Source: Actinomycetaceae bacterium TAE3-ERU4
GTDB lineage: Bacteria; Actinomycetota; Actinomycetes; Actinomycetales; Actinomycetaceae
Assembly (NCBI GenBank): GCA_019218365.1
Contig: JAHUUJ010000003.1
Coordinates: 184,482-248,481, forward strand
Length of the DNA stretch: 64,000 nt
Direction of reading: 5' to 3'
This document shows positions 27,722 through 36,264 of this stretch, piece after piece (the stretch's first letter is position 1; each line of letters starts with the position of its first letter). The notes beneath the pieces are model-generated. The model did not search any database. It was not told where the DNA came from and saw only the letters and a program-made list of their open reading frames with translations. A program made the translations under genes and the position numbers.

Positions 27722-29059
27722 TTATCTAGATTCCTCTAAAATTTCCGCTACCAAGAAAGCTAGCTCCAAAGACTGTTGATGATTCAAACGAGGATCTACA
27801 AGAGTCTCATAACGAAGGTTAAGCCCCGCTTCATCCAGGTTTGCTGATCCGCCTAATACCTCGGTAACATCATCGCCAGTTAGCTCCACATGGAGTCCAC
27901 CAGGGATTGCTCCAACAGAGTGTAGAGAATCAAAAAATAGTCGAACTTCTTCTAAAATATCACCGAAGTTACGCGTCTTTAATCCTGTAGAAGAAGTTAA
28001 GGTATTACCGTGCATGGGATCGCATATCCAAACCACATTAATCCCAGATTCGGTTACTCGACGCGCAAGACTAGGAAGTACCTGTGCAATATTCTTGGCT
28101 CCCATTCTGGTAATTAGGGAAAGACGTCCAGGAATATTTTCAGGATTCAGAATTTGAGCAAGCGCGGCAATCTCGGAAAAAGTCGCATTTGGCCCAAGCT
28201 TTACCCCAATTGGATTAGCAATGCGGGCACATTGCGCAACATGCGCCCCATCGATATTGCGGGTCCTTTCTCCTACCCATAGATAATGTGCAGAAGTATC
28301 ATAAAGATTTCCGCTTTGTGAATCTATTCGAGTCATTGCGTCTTCATATTCAAGCAGAAGCGATTCATGAGCAGAATAAAAGTCTACGGATGACATCGCA
28401 TCAAAATCTGCTCCCACGCACTCCATGAAATTCAAGGCTCTGCCTATTTCATTAGCAAGTTGTTCATAGCGCGCGTACTGAGGATTATCGGTAAACCCTC
28501 TATTCCAGCTATGAAGTTGACGTAAATCGGCATACCCGCCCTTAGTAAAAGCTCTAATCAGGTTAAGACTGGTAGCTGATCTCTGATACGCCTCCAGTAG
28601 TCTCCAGGGGTCATGTTTCCTAGATTCGGGGGTGAAATCATGCCCGTTGACAGCATCTCCTCTATAGGAAGGAAGTTCGATGCCATTGCGTTTTTCCATA
28701 TCCTGGCTTCGAGGTTTTGCGTATTGCCCCGCAATACGTCCGATTTTAACTACCGGCACAGAAGCACCATAGCTCATTACCACAGCCATCTGTAAAAGTG
28801 TCTGCACTTTAGCCCGAATTTGCTCAGCAGTTGATCCAGCGAAAGTTTCTGCACAGTCACCCCCTGTAAGCACAAATCCGTGTCCTTCAGAAGTTAAAGC
28901 CAATAATTTTTGTAGCTGATCAACCTCACGGGCGAAAACCAAGGGAGGACGTAATCGTAACTCGTCAGTAACCTTTTTGAGCTCTGCAATATCCTCATAA
29001 TTAGGCTGTTGAGCTTGGGAGCGGTCTCTCCACTCAGGGTACTTATCGAAAGGTAACAC
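27722..29059 (-). CDS. aroG: Class II 3-deoxy-7-phosphoheptulonate (DAHP) synthase
   Basis: A 445-residue first enzyme of the shikimate pathway, condensing phosphoenolpyruvate and erythrose 4-phosphate. Class II (plant/mycobacterial AroG) hallmarks: GDCAETFAGS near residue 63, the metal/substrate segments IGRIAGQYAKPRS, VGERTRNIDGAHV, GPNATF and WICDPMHGNT. The extra N-terminal segment typical of class II is present. GTG 29059 has no Shine-Dalgarno but a TATTAT 7 bases upstream, which lies at the foot of the preceding gene's terminator. Symbol follows mycobacterial usage. Confidence 0.95.
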   Translation of the reverse strand: MLPFDKYPEWRDRSQAQQPNYEDIAELKKVTDELRLRPPLVFAREVDQLQKLLALTSEGHGFVLTGGDCAETFAGSTAEQIRAKVQTLLQMAVVMSYGASVPVVKIGRIAGQYAKPRSQDMEKRNGIELPSYRGDAVNGHDFTPESRKHDPWRLLEAYQRSATSLNLIRAFTKGGYADLRQLHSWNRGFTDNPQYARYEQLANEIGRALNFMECVGADFDAMSSVDFYSAHESLLLEYEDAMTRIDSQSGNLYDTSAHYLWVGERTRNIDGAHVAQCARIANPIGVKLGPNATFSEIAALAQILNPENIPGRLSLITRMGAKNIAQVLPSLARRVTESGINVVWICDPMHGNTLTSSTGLKTRNFGDILEEVRLFFDSLHSVGAIPGGLHVELTGDDVTEVLGGSANLDEAGLNLRYETLVDPRLNHQQSLELAFLVAEILEESR

Positions 29060-29066
29060 GAAGGAA

Positions 29067-29072
29067 ATAATA
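29067..29072 (-). promoter_or_regulatory. -10 element of a leaderless aroG transcript
   Basis: TATTAT, then TTCCTTC (7 bases), then GTG 29059 on the minus strand. It sits in the T-rich tail of the pfp terminator. Confidence 0.55.
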
Positions 29073-29075
29073 AAC

Positions 29076-29115
29076 GACTCTGCCCGCGCTTGCTTAGTCA
29101 GGCGCGGGCAGAGTC
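29076..29115 (-). terminator. Terminator of the PPi-phosphofructokinase gene
   Basis: Perfect 14-base arms GACTCTGCCCGCGC/GCGCGGGCAGAGTC with a 12-base loop, followed on the minus strand by GTTTATTATTT. Located between the pfp stop and the aroG start. Confidence 0.88.
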
Positions 29116-29149
29116 ATTTTTGCTTACTCTAACAAGAAAATGTCACAAA

Positions 29150-30367
29150 TTACTTTGTGGCAGGTTCGAGATTCTGGCCGATTTCCTTCATCATGTCAAC
29201 GAACCACTGTTGAGTTACATCAAATGGCTTTCCGCCGGCGATGCGCGGGAACGGAATTGCCTTCAGTTTGTCGCCATCCTCTTCATCGTGGCCAATTACG
29301 CCAGACTCTCCACGGAAAGCGCATTCGACAGCATAAGTTGTCATGGACTGAATCAAGCGTAGGTCATCAACGTTAGCAGCGGCAGAACGAGAGAAGTATC
29401 CTGACTTCTGCACCATTACCTTTTCAGCTCCGATAAGGCTGGCAAACTTCTTTGCAAACCATTGACCGGGGTTAATAGTATCTAGCTTTACGTGTCCAAA
29501 TGGATCGCGCTGTACTTCTTCACCTGCAGCTTCCATTTCAGCAATAATTTCAGGAACTCCAGCACCTTCAGAGAGGAAGATATTGACGTTGCCGAGTTCA
29601 TCCATCACTGCACGCAGACGCTGTGCTTCGCCTTCAAGATCAATCTTCATCTCAGGTACAAATACGGCATGGATGTCCCAACGATCCTGGCTTAGACCGA
29701 TAGAAGGTACCCATTCTTGGGTTTTTACCCATTTACGGTAATCAGCTGCAGAAGCGGCTGTCAGCCACCCACAGTTACGTCCCATGACTTCGTGCACAAT
29801 TAGCATACGGGGGTTAGAACGGTGTTCACCAATCACGTTCTGAGCAAATTCAGAAGCTTCTTCAGCTGCAGTCCATGCTCCCAGAGACTGACGAATCGGC
29901 ACAACATCGTTGTCAATGGTCTTTGGAAGACCAACTACCGTTAAGGCATAATCGTTCTGAGATAGGTAGTGAGCCAAATCAGCAGCTGTCGTGTTAGTAT
30001 CATCTCCACCAATAGTGTGAAGTACGTCCACACCATCCTTCTTTAGCTGGTTAGCTGCAAATTCAAGTGGATTAACGCCTTCTTCGATGAGACCTCGCTT
30101 AATTAGGTCTTTCGCGTTGGTTAGCTTAACGCGAGAGTTACCAATCGGAGAGCCCCCGAAACGGTGCAAGATTGCAGCGTTCTTACGTGCCTGCTCATCA
30201 ATAACCACATAGTTTCCGGTTAGCAGACCGTGGTATCCATTCTGGTACGCAATAATCTCGACGCTTGGGTCAATTTCTGTATAGCGTTCAATAAGACCAC
30301 CTACGGCCGAAGATAGGCAGGGGGCAAAACCACCCGCAGTCAAGAGTGCAACACGACGAATCGTCAT
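29150..30367 (-). CDS. pfp: Pyrophosphate--fructose 6-phosphate 1-phosphotransferase
   Basis: A 405-residue phosphofructokinase that uses PPi reversibly instead of ATP. The phosphoryl-donor loop reads GGDD at residues 120-123, the Asp-containing form found in PPi enzymes, in place of the GGDG of ATP enzymes. The catalytic motif PKTIDND is at 148-154, also with the PPi-type Lys. N-terminal TAGGFAPCLSSAVGG replaces the ATP-binding GGDAPGMN pattern. Such enzymes serve glycolysis and gluconeogenesis in many Actinomycetales. ATG 30367 follows AGGAAGG. Single gene. Confidence 0.94.
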   Translation of the reverse strand: MTIRRVALLTAGGFAPCLSSAVGGLIERYTEIDPSVEIIAYQNGYHGLLTGNYVVIDEQARKNAAILHRFGGSPIGNSRVKLTNAKDLIKRGLIEEGVNPLEFAANQLKKDGVDVLHTIGGDDTNTTAADLAHYLSQNDYALTVVGLPKTIDNDVVPIRQSLGAWTAAEEASEFAQNVIGEHRSNPRMLIVHEVMGRNCGWLTAASAADYRKWVKTQEWVPSIGLSQDRWDIHAVFVPEMKIDLEGEAQRLRAVMDELGNVNIFLSEGAGVPEIIAEMEAAGEEVQRDPFGHVKLDTINPGQWFAKKFASLIGAEKVMVQKSGYFSRSAAANVDDLRLIQSMTTYAVECAFRGESGVIGHDEEDGDKLKAIPFPRIAGGKPFDVTQQWFVDMMKEIGQNLEPATK

Positions 30368-30484
30368 TTGGAATGCCTTCCTAGTTAGTTTCCATAGTCC
30401 CGGTGCTAAAAGCGCACCGCTACATTGTACTTATTTTCTGTAGATAACCATATTCGACTAGGCCACAGAAAGTGAGCAAGTTTC

Positions 30485-31261
30485 TCAATTTTCGTTCTTG
30501 TTGGCAGATTCAGATTCAGATTTCGTTATTTTCTTAGCATCAGGAGTATTTGGAACAGGCCCGGCAAACTTACCTTCCGCAGCAAGACGAGCCTTTACTA
30601 CAGATGCATATTCATCAGAGTATTCCTGTCCAGACAAATCCATAAGCGAATACATAATTTCATCTGTAACTGCACGGAGCACAAAACGATCACGTTCCAA
30701 ACCGCGATAACGCGTGAAATCAAGAGGTTTTCCAATTCTTATTCCGACACGCCGTAAGCGCGGTATTTTCGTACCAATTGGTTGAGCTACGTTCGTGTCA
30801 ATCATTGCTACCGGAATAACTGGCGCACCTGAGCGTAAAGCTAATTTAGCAACTCCTGTACGCCCTCTATATAGTTTCCCATCTGGGCTTCTAGTCCCTT
30901 CTGGATAGATTCCAAACAGTTCCCCCTTAGCAAGACGGGCAAGACCAGCATTCAATGCAGCTTCCGCAGCTTTACCACCAGAACGGTCAACAGGAATAGT
31001 TCCTACACTACGCATGAACTTGGCAATTAGCTTGCCCTTCCAGTCCCGTCCGGTGAAGTAGTCCCCCTTTCCCATGAAGACTACTTCACGTTTTAACATC
31101 AAGGGAAGAAAGACAGAGTCAAAAACGGCTAGATGATTGGAAGCAATTATTGCCGGACCGTCCTCGGGAACATGTTCAGCACCTTCAATCCACGGACGAT
31201 ACAGCACCCGCAGAATCGGCCCCACAGTGATTTTCAAAAATTTATAAAACACGGCAACCAC
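30485..31261 (-). CDS. 1-acyl-sn-glycerol-3-phosphate acyltransferase (PlsC family)
   Basis: A 258-residue membrane-associated acyltransferase making phosphatidic acid from lysophosphatidic acid. The catalytic motif NHxxxxD is His43 to Asp48 (NHLAVFD), the glycerol-phosphate motif is YPEGTRSPDG, and a hydrophobic N-terminus precedes them. The charged C-terminal tail is Lys/Glu/Asn-rich and probably disordered. GTG 31261 has AAGGA upstream. It is divergent from a small membrane-protein gene. Confidence 0.92.
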   Translation of the reverse strand: MVAVFYKFLKITVGPILRVLYRPWIEGAEHVPEDGPAIIASNHLAVFDSVFLPLMLKREVVFMGKGDYFTGRDWKGKLIAKFMRSVGTIPVDRSGGKAAEAALNAGLARLAKGELFGIYPEGTRSPDGKLYRGRTGVAKLALRSGAPVIPVAMIDTNVAQPIGTKIPRLRRVGIRIGKPLDFTRYRGLERDRFVLRAVTDEIMYSLMDLSGQEYSDEYASVVKARLAAEGKFAGPVPNTPDAKKITKSESESANKNEN

Positions 31262-31303
31262 TCATTCCTTAATACCCGTAACGCGAACAAAAACTATGCC
31301 CTG

Positions 31304-31309
31304 TAACAT
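31304..31309 (+). promoter_or_regulatory. -10 element of a putative leaderless transcript
   Basis: TAACAT, then ATGATAC (7 bases), then ATG 31317. Confidence 0.45.
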
Positions 31310-31316
31310 ATGATAC

Positions 31317-31763
31317 ATGATCAAACGCCAGAGCCCTGATGACTCCCCGCGGAATTTTTCTTGGATAAAGAAGATACTCCGTCGAAAGGAATCTCTACCA
31401 ACAGTTTCCAAAAGGGTAATTGATGAAGAGTTTGAACAATTAACACAAGGATTAGAAACACCTCTCCCATCGTTAGATTTAGAAGAGACAGACTTTACTA
31501 AATCTCCCAAACAGATTGGTCCAAGAGATTACAGCTTGGTAGAGGATAACAGTGATTTTGTTCCAGAGACTCCACCGGCTTTGAAAGAGCTCTTAGGAAA
31601 ACGCGGGATTTTAATAGTTTTACTTTTATCTTTACTGCTCGTACTTGGTATTCTCGGGGCACTAAAAATTATTCTTCCAGCAATCCTAAGAATTATTTTT
31701 GTAATAATATTTTTTAGCCTCAGCGCCGGAATTATCTGGTTAAGTAGAAAAAAGAAAAACTAA
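31317..31763 (+). CDS. Small membrane protein of unknown function
   Basis: A 148-residue protein not recognised as a known family. The first 95 residues are charged and probably disordered (basic RRKESL then acidic DLEETD stretches). Two hydrophobic helices follow at about 98-120 and 122-143, ending in a basic RKKKN tail, so the N-terminal region should be cytoplasmic if the tail is. No Shine-Dalgarno. The stop overlaps by four bases the end of the convergent receiver gene. Confidence 0.6.
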   Translation: MIKRQSPDDSPRNFSWIKKILRRKESLPTVSKRVIDEEFEQLTQGLETPLPSLDLEETDFTKSPKQIGPRDYSLVEDNSDFVPETPPALKELLGKRGILIVLLLSLLLVLGILGALKIILPAILRIIFVIIFFSLSAGIIWLSRKKKN

Positions 31764-32146
31764 CGCAACAACTTCTCCACTGTTTTGCTTAAGGCCAGAG
31801 AATTTAGAGGTTTAACTAAAGTAGCTGCAGAACCAGCACCACGTGCTAGCCATTCATCTTGCGGTCGCGCAACTACAAAAATAATTGGAGGAATTTCTTC
31901 ATGTGTTTGCGAAAGTAAATGAGCAACAGACATTGCTCCTTCTTTTTGCACTTCTCCATCAAAGATACACAGGTCAATTCCATCATTTTCTGCGAAAAGA
32001 TTAACTACACCAGCAGAAGTAGCAGCCTCCAGAAAAGTAGCTTCTGGAGCACCCGCCCAAGGATACTTACCTACTGCGGACACAACATCCTTACGGAAGT
32101 CAGAATCGTCGCTAAATACAACTACAGTCAGTGTCTTTTCGGTCAT
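31760..32146 (-). CDS. Stand-alone response-regulator receiver-like protein
   Basis: A 128-residue protein with a receiver-domain outline and nothing else. It has an acidic pair after strand 1 (FSDDSD), the expected phospho-acceptor Asp in LCIFDGEV, and the conserved Lys in TLVKPLN. The Thr/Ser after strand 4 is not obvious (IIFVVARPQ). It has no output domain. The frame is open to 32275, but the upstream part is basic and AT-rich; ATG 32146 has AAGGA at 6 bases. No kinase gene is adjacent. It could be a CheY-like single-domain regulator or a pseudo-receiver. Confidence 0.65.
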   Translation of the reverse strand: MTEKTLTVVVFSDDSDFRKDVVSAVGKYPWAGAPEATFLEAATSAGVVNLFAENDGIDLCIFDGEVQKEGAMSVAHLLSQTHEEIPPIIFVVARPQDEWLARGAGSAATLVKPLNSLALSKTVEKLLR

Positions 32147-32253
32147 TTCATTCCTTAATAAACTTTGCTTTAACCTGCCTATTATTTTACGCCGGCGCAA
32201 AAAATAATGCTCAGCTTTAAGAGTTAGGAGACAAAAAAGAAAAAATACCTTAA

Positions 32254-32300
32254 AAGTGCTGGTGGGAAGGAACAAAAAATGTTCCTTCCCACCAGCACTT
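32254..32300 (-). terminator. Terminator of the FKBP lipoprotein gene
   Basis: Perfect 20-base arms (32254-32273 and 32281-32300) with a 7-base loop, followed on the minus strand by a T-rich tail. The hairpin lies just past the FKBP stop and before the receiver gene. Confidence 0.92.
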
Positions 32301-32316
32301 TGGTTATTTCAGATTT

Positions 32317-33372
32317 TTACTTCTGCGGCGGTAACAATCCCTTGAGCTCATCAGGAACAAAATCCATGCAGTCAAGAACCATTACTAAAGTTTTTCCCTG
32401 GGAAGACGGAGAGATACGAGCTATACGAGTTCCTAATGGGAAGGACTGGTAAGGACTCTTCAGTTCCTTAATATCCCTCAAGAACTGTAGCTGTTCTCCG
32501 TTATCGGTCCAAGTAGACATCTGTTCGCCATCTTGGGTGCGACCAGTTACGTTACAGAGCAATGGCTGACCAGATTTAACTTCTGGGCCTTTCCCCTTAA
32601 CCAATTCGACAAAAGTTATCTCACTTATCTTAGCGTTCTTATCAATGGTGATTTTGGGAGCTCCAGATAAGTTATTATCAATACTGATTCCCTTTGGAAG
32701 TTCCGGAGTCAGCTTTTCCCCTTCGGAAAGATATTTCTTACCATTGGCAACAATCTTAGGCCCAAGTTTACGTAGTTTTTCCCCGAACTCTATGGCTCTT
32801 TTCTGAGCTTCTTCTTGGCCTTTAGCGATATCTTCAGCGGACTCAGCCTTTACGATATCCACCACAAACACGAGAGTGGAGTTTCCCGGAATTGTGGGAG
32901 GACTACCTTTTTCTCCGTATCCCATTTCAGGAGGAACCACTAAAAGAACACGATCGCCAACTTTCTTTCCAGTTAGCCCCTCGGTCCAGCCCTTAATTAC
33001 CCCATTTAACGGGAAAGTAGCAGGAGCACCTCGGTCAAATGAACCATCGAAATATTTTCCATCCCAAAGTTGCCCATAGTAGTTAACAGTAACCGAATCG
33101 GTAGGTTTAACAACCGCCCCATTTCCTTCATGCAGCACCTTAGAGATTAATTCCTTGGGTGCTTCTTTAAGAGAAGGGTGTATAACTGGTTTTTCACCAT
33201 ACTTTCCCTCAACTACAGGAAGAGCATCCTGTGTAGGCGTAGGACTAGCCGTCGCGGCTGGTTTCTCTGCGCTCTTACCCTCCGGAGTATTGCTAGAAGA
33301 AGCCGAGCCACATGAGCTCAGCGCAAGAGAAGCCGTTACCAGCACTCCCACTAAAAGATGTACTTTTTTCAT
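32317..33372 (-). CDS. FKBP-type peptidyl-prolyl isomerase lipoprotein
   Basis: A 351-residue exported foldase. The signal peptide ends in a lipobox, LSSC, with Cys21 as the lipidated residue, so the protein should be anchored outside the membrane. After a Pro/Ala/Thr linker, residues 75-175 are a good FKBP domain (VTVNYYGQLWDGKYFDGSFD, PPEMGYGEKG, LVFVVDIV). Residues 240-345 look like a second, decayed FKBP domain (VELVKGKGPEVKSGQ at its start) that lacks the active-site aromatic cluster. AAAGG precedes ATG 33372. Confidence 0.92.
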   Translation of the reverse strand: MKKVHLLVGVLVTASLALSSCGSASSSNTPEGKSAEKPAATASPTPTQDALPVVEGKYGEKPVIHPSLKEAPKELISKVLHEGNGAVVKPTDSVTVNYYGQLWDGKYFDGSFDRGAPATFPLNGVIKGWTEGLTGKKVGDRVLLVVPPEMGYGEKGSPPTIPGNSTLVFVVDIVKAESAEDIAKGQEEAQKRAIEFGEKLRKLGPKIVANGKKYLSEGEKLTPELPKGISIDNNLSGAPKITIDKNAKISEITFVELVKGKGPEVKSGQPLLCNVTGRTQDGEQMSTWTDNGEQLQFLRDIKELKSPYQSFPLGTRIARISPSSQGKTLVMVLDCMDFVPDELKGLLPPQK

Positions 33373-33402
33373 ATTTTACCTTTAAAAATAAGACTAAATA
33401 AA

Positions 33403-33753
33403 TTAGTTAAAAGAGTCTCCACAGGCACAAGAACCCTGCGCATTAGGGTTATCAATAGTAAACCCTTGCTTAGAAATAGTGTCAGCAAAATCGATAGTCG
33501 CTCCGGCTAGATAGGGAACCGACATTTGATCCACTACGACCTCTACCCCATCGTAATTTCTAATCGCATCACCATCTAGTAAGCGATCATCAAAATAAAG
33601 TTCATAGCGTAATCCTGAACACCCTCCAGGAGCCACCGCTAGGCGCAAACGTAAATCATCACGGCCTTCCTGCTCCAATAGGCTTTTTACCTTTTGTGCA
33701 GCTTCTTCCGTAAGAATCACTTCATGTGTCGCAACAGTTTCGTTTTCCATCAT
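33403..33753 (-). CDS. erpA: A-type iron-sulphur cluster carrier/insertion protein (ErpA/HesB family)
   Basis: A 116-residue protein with the three cysteines of A-type carriers: Cys45 in GGCSGLRY and Cys109/Cys111 in the C-terminal GSCACGDSF. It delivers Fe-S clusters to apoproteins. Two ATGs in tandem (33753, 33750) follow AAGAGAG. The next gene upstream is the glycerate-kinase-like gene, the same neighbour pair as Rv2204c-Rv2205c in M. tuberculosis. Confidence 0.93.
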   Translation of the reverse strand: MMENETVATHEVILTEEAAQKVKSLLEQEGRDDLRLRLAVAPGGCSGLRYELYFDDRLLDGDAIRNYDGVEVVVDQMSVPYLAGATIDFADTISKQGFTIDNPNAQGSCACGDSFN

Positions 33754-33818
33754 TCTCTCTTCTCGTTACCTATTGCTTGTCCCAGTCTAAGACTGAATGA
33801 CAGATTTATCTTTCTTAA

Positions 33819-34841
33819 TCAACTGCGAGCCCAAGTTCTCGCTATACGTGAGATGGTATTTTCTAAATTCATAATGTTATTTATGTCAGTTAAATATGCT
33901 GCGTTTAGCCCAAATTCAGCCTTTTCTGCATTTGATAAAGAACACTCTCCAGACAGCAGAATAGCCGGTATTCCTTTTAGAGAAAAGTACTCAATTAAAG
34001 ATGCGTGAGTCCATCTCCAGGCGTCCCAAGAATTGAGATAGTCAAAAATAGAAATCACTAAGTCTATCTGCGCAAAATCGAAGTTCCTATATTCTTCTTT
34101 TTCTTTACTTTCCTCCTGGTGATTTTGCAGATAGTCATAACTTTCAAAATAGCCAAGAGGAAAAATTGGGGAATTGTATTTCACGCGCGCTCCCAAGGCC
34201 GCCAAAAGAGCCGCTACAGATCCCCCGGAAGCAGGCAAACTAGAAAGAGAGGTTCCAGTGACTCTGGAAATATCTCTGGCCCATTGAGGCGGTAGTAACG
34301 TCCTTTTATCACCGGGATAGGGCAAAGCCAAAGTTCTCTGTGTTGCACAAAGCAGCTCAATGTTTTCTGCTTCAAAATTACAGCAGTATTTTAAAATTTC
34401 TTCGACTAAGTTTTCTGTTTGTTCTACTTTTCCTCCAAGGGCTTGCAAAAATAGTTCTAGACTCTTTTCCCCAAACTCCGGATAATTTACAAGAGAAAAA
34501 TCTGGACAGGTAATTTCTAAAGGATTTTTTCCAGATTCTCTTAGTAAAGATGCCAATAATGAATAATTCTCAGGCGCAGATGTTGGGTACAAGCTTACAG
34601 AACGAGTTTGCCCATTTTCGTTCCTGGACCACGCGGGACTTACTCCATCTGCCGGAGCTTCTAAAACAAGTACCTCCTGCCTATCAGAACTAACTTTAGA
34701 AGCGCCTTTTTCCCAAGCATCTTTTATCAGTTCACGTAGCTTCGGGCAGGAGGCTCCATGCTTCCAGTTTTCTTCTCCATTCAACCCGGGAGAAGAAACT
34801 AAAACCAATACTCGTTTAGGCACTTTCCAAAGTCCCACCAA
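33819..34841 (-). CDS. Degenerate glycerate kinase-like protein
   Basis: About 340 residues. Two parts recall glycerate kinase (GlxK): PASGGSVAALLAALGARV in place of the GAAGGLGAALLALGA helix, and the C-terminal block with NAAYLTDI and ARTW at the end. The signature DLVxTGEGxxDxQSLxGK is replaced by DLVISIFDYLNSWDAWRW, and the N-terminal PDSFKGTL substrate segment is not seen, so catalysis is doubtful. Synteny with erpA supports the family call. The 5' end overlaps the dipeptidase gene; GTG 34841 or GTG 34826 are the possible starts. It may be a structural or regulatory remnant kept by selection. Confidence 0.6.
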   Translation of the reverse strand: MVGLWKVPKRVLVLVSSPGLNGEENWKHGASCPKLRELIKDAWEKGASKVSSDRQEVLVLEAPADGVSPAWSRNENGQTRSVSLYPTSAPENYSLLASLLRESGKNPLEITCPDFSLVNYPEFGEKSLELFLQALGGKVEQTENLVEEILKYCCNFEAENIELLCATQRTLALPYPGDKRTLLPPQWARDISRVTGTSLSSLPASGGSVAALLAALGARVKYNSPIFPLGYFESYDYLQNHQEESKEKEEYRNFDFAQIDLVISIFDYLNSWDAWRWTHASLIEYFSLKGIPAILLSGECSLSNAEKAEFGLNAAYLTDINNIMNLENTISRIARTWARS

Positions 34842-36195
34842 GCTTAGCTAGGAGCAAAGCCTCTGCAGTAATAGCTTTTTCTAAATCACCCAAATCTTGC
34901 GATTCATTTTCCGAGTGTGCATTAGTAGCGGGGTCTTCCACACCGGTAACTACTACATCAGCTTTCGGAAACATTTTTTGGAAATCAGCGATGAAAGGAA
35001 TTGATCCACCAACCCCAATCTCAACGGGTGCCACTCCCCACGAATTTTCTAAAGCCCACCGGACTTCTTCCATGCGCGCTGATTGTTTAGCCTGATATCC
35101 CGGCCCGCTTTCCTCATCTGAGAAAGAAATTTTTGCACCAAATGGAACATTTGATTTTAGATGGTTAATAAGTAGCTGTTTAGCTTCATTGCAGTCTTGT
35201 CCGGGTGCCACTCTGAGAGAAAGAGAGAACTTGCAACGCGGAGCCAAGGTATTAGATGCATTAGCCACGCTAGTAGCATCGAATCCAGTAACGCAGATAG
35301 CTGGCTGAGTCCACATACGTGAAGCTAAATCACCTCGTCCAGTAAGCATACAATCTGGTAACAATCCCATATCTTCACGAAGCTGTTCTTCCGGATAATC
35401 TACCTCAGATTTAACGTTACTGGACAACCCTTCAATAGCTACACTTCCCTCTTCATCGTGCAAAGTAGCGATTAAACGGGCAGCAATAGTCACGGCATCT
35501 ATTACCGGCCCGCCATACATTCCTGAATGTAAAGCATGATCTAATACTTGAATACTTACAGTTACCGCCGCCATTCCACGTAATGTTGTAGTAATGGCTG
35601 GCTGACCTACTCGCCAGTTATCAGAATCGGTAACGACAATTAAATCCGCCGCAAGTTTTTCCTTATATTCTTTAAGAAATTCAGTAAATGAAGGGGAACC
35701 TACTTCTTCTTCTCCTTCTATGAATACAGTTACGTTTACTCCACGCTCATTACCTAGCGCACGTAAAGCTCCATAATGCACAGCAATACCGGCACCATCG
35801 TCGGAAGAACCTCGTCCATACAAACGACCATTTTTAACTACCGGTTTAAAAGGATCCGCGGTTTCCCAAGCTTCTGCAAGACCACCCGGTTGGACATCGT
35901 GGTGCGCATAGAGAAGCACTGTGGGAGCTTCCTCGGGTGAATTTGTTAAAGCCGGAAAATGGGCTACTACAGCAGGACGCCCCTTCCATCCAGAAGGTAG
36001 GTCAACGCTCAAAATTTCCGTTTGCCCACCAATCTCTGCAAACATACTCTCTACCTTTTTAGCGCTCTGTAGAACATACGTCTGATCGAAAGTGTCTGAA
36101 GATACCGAAGGTATTTTGACAAGCTCACAAAGTTCATCTAATACCTTGGAAAAATCGTTAGCGGTGGTCTTTTTAATGATTTCTTTAGTAGACAT
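34816..36195 (-). CDS. M20 family dipeptidase
   Basis: A 459-residue two-zinc aminopeptidase/dipeptidase. Metal ligands are readable: His in YAHHDVQPGG, bridging Asp in GRGSSDDGAGI, catalytic Glu pair in EGEEEVGS, Asp in VVTDSDN and a C-terminal His in NAHSENES. A lid/dimerisation domain is inserted between about residues 205 and 330. It probably cleaves intracellular dipeptides. ATG 36195 has TAGAAT exactly 7 bases upstream and no clear Shine-Dalgarno, a leaderless start. It overlaps the following glycerate-kinase-like gene by 11-26 bases. Confidence 0.93.
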   Translation of the reverse strand: MSTKEIIKKTTANDFSKVLDELCELVKIPSVSSDTFDQTYVLQSAKKVESMFAEIGGQTEILSVDLPSGWKGRPAVVAHFPALTNSPEEAPTVLLYAHHDVQPGGLAEAWETADPFKPVVKNGRLYGRGSSDDGAGIAVHYGALRALGNERGVNVTVFIEGEEEVGSPSFTEFLKEYKEKLAADLIVVTDSDNWRVGQPAITTTLRGMAAVTVSIQVLDHALHSGMYGGPVIDAVTIAARLIATLHDEEGSVAIEGLSSNVKSEVDYPEEQLREDMGLLPDCMLTGRGDLASRMWTQPAICVTGFDATSVANASNTLAPRCKFSLSLRVAPGQDCNEAKQLLINHLKSNVPFGAKISFSDEESGPGYQAKQSARMEEVRWALENSWGVAPVEIGVGGSIPFIADFQKMFPKADVVVTGVEDPATNAHSENESQDLGDLEKAITAEALLLAKLGGTLESA

Positions 36196-36202
36196 GTCTT
36201 CA

Positions 36203-36208
36203 ATTCTA
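36203..36208 (-). promoter_or_regulatory. -10 element of a leaderless dipeptidase transcript
   Basis: TAGAAT, TGAAGAC (7 bases), ATG 36195 on the minus strand. The divergent DUF3043 promoter lies 44 bases away. Confidence 0.6.
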
Positions 36209-36252
36209 GCGTCAATTCGGTGTGGAAAAGTGCAAACTTGAAGAAAATGTTT

Positions 36253-36258
36253 TAGTTT
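36253..36258 (+). promoter_or_regulatory. -10 element of a putative leaderless DUF3043 transcript
   Basis: TAGTTT, ATAGGG (6 bases), GTG 36265. Confidence 0.45.
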
Positions 36259-36264
36259 ATAGGG

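Noticed and set aside
27707..27731. ATCTAG/CTAGAT repeat between the PASTA kinase and aroG ends as a terminator
   Set aside because: Arms are only 6 bases and A/T-rich, with no stable stem; too weak to support.
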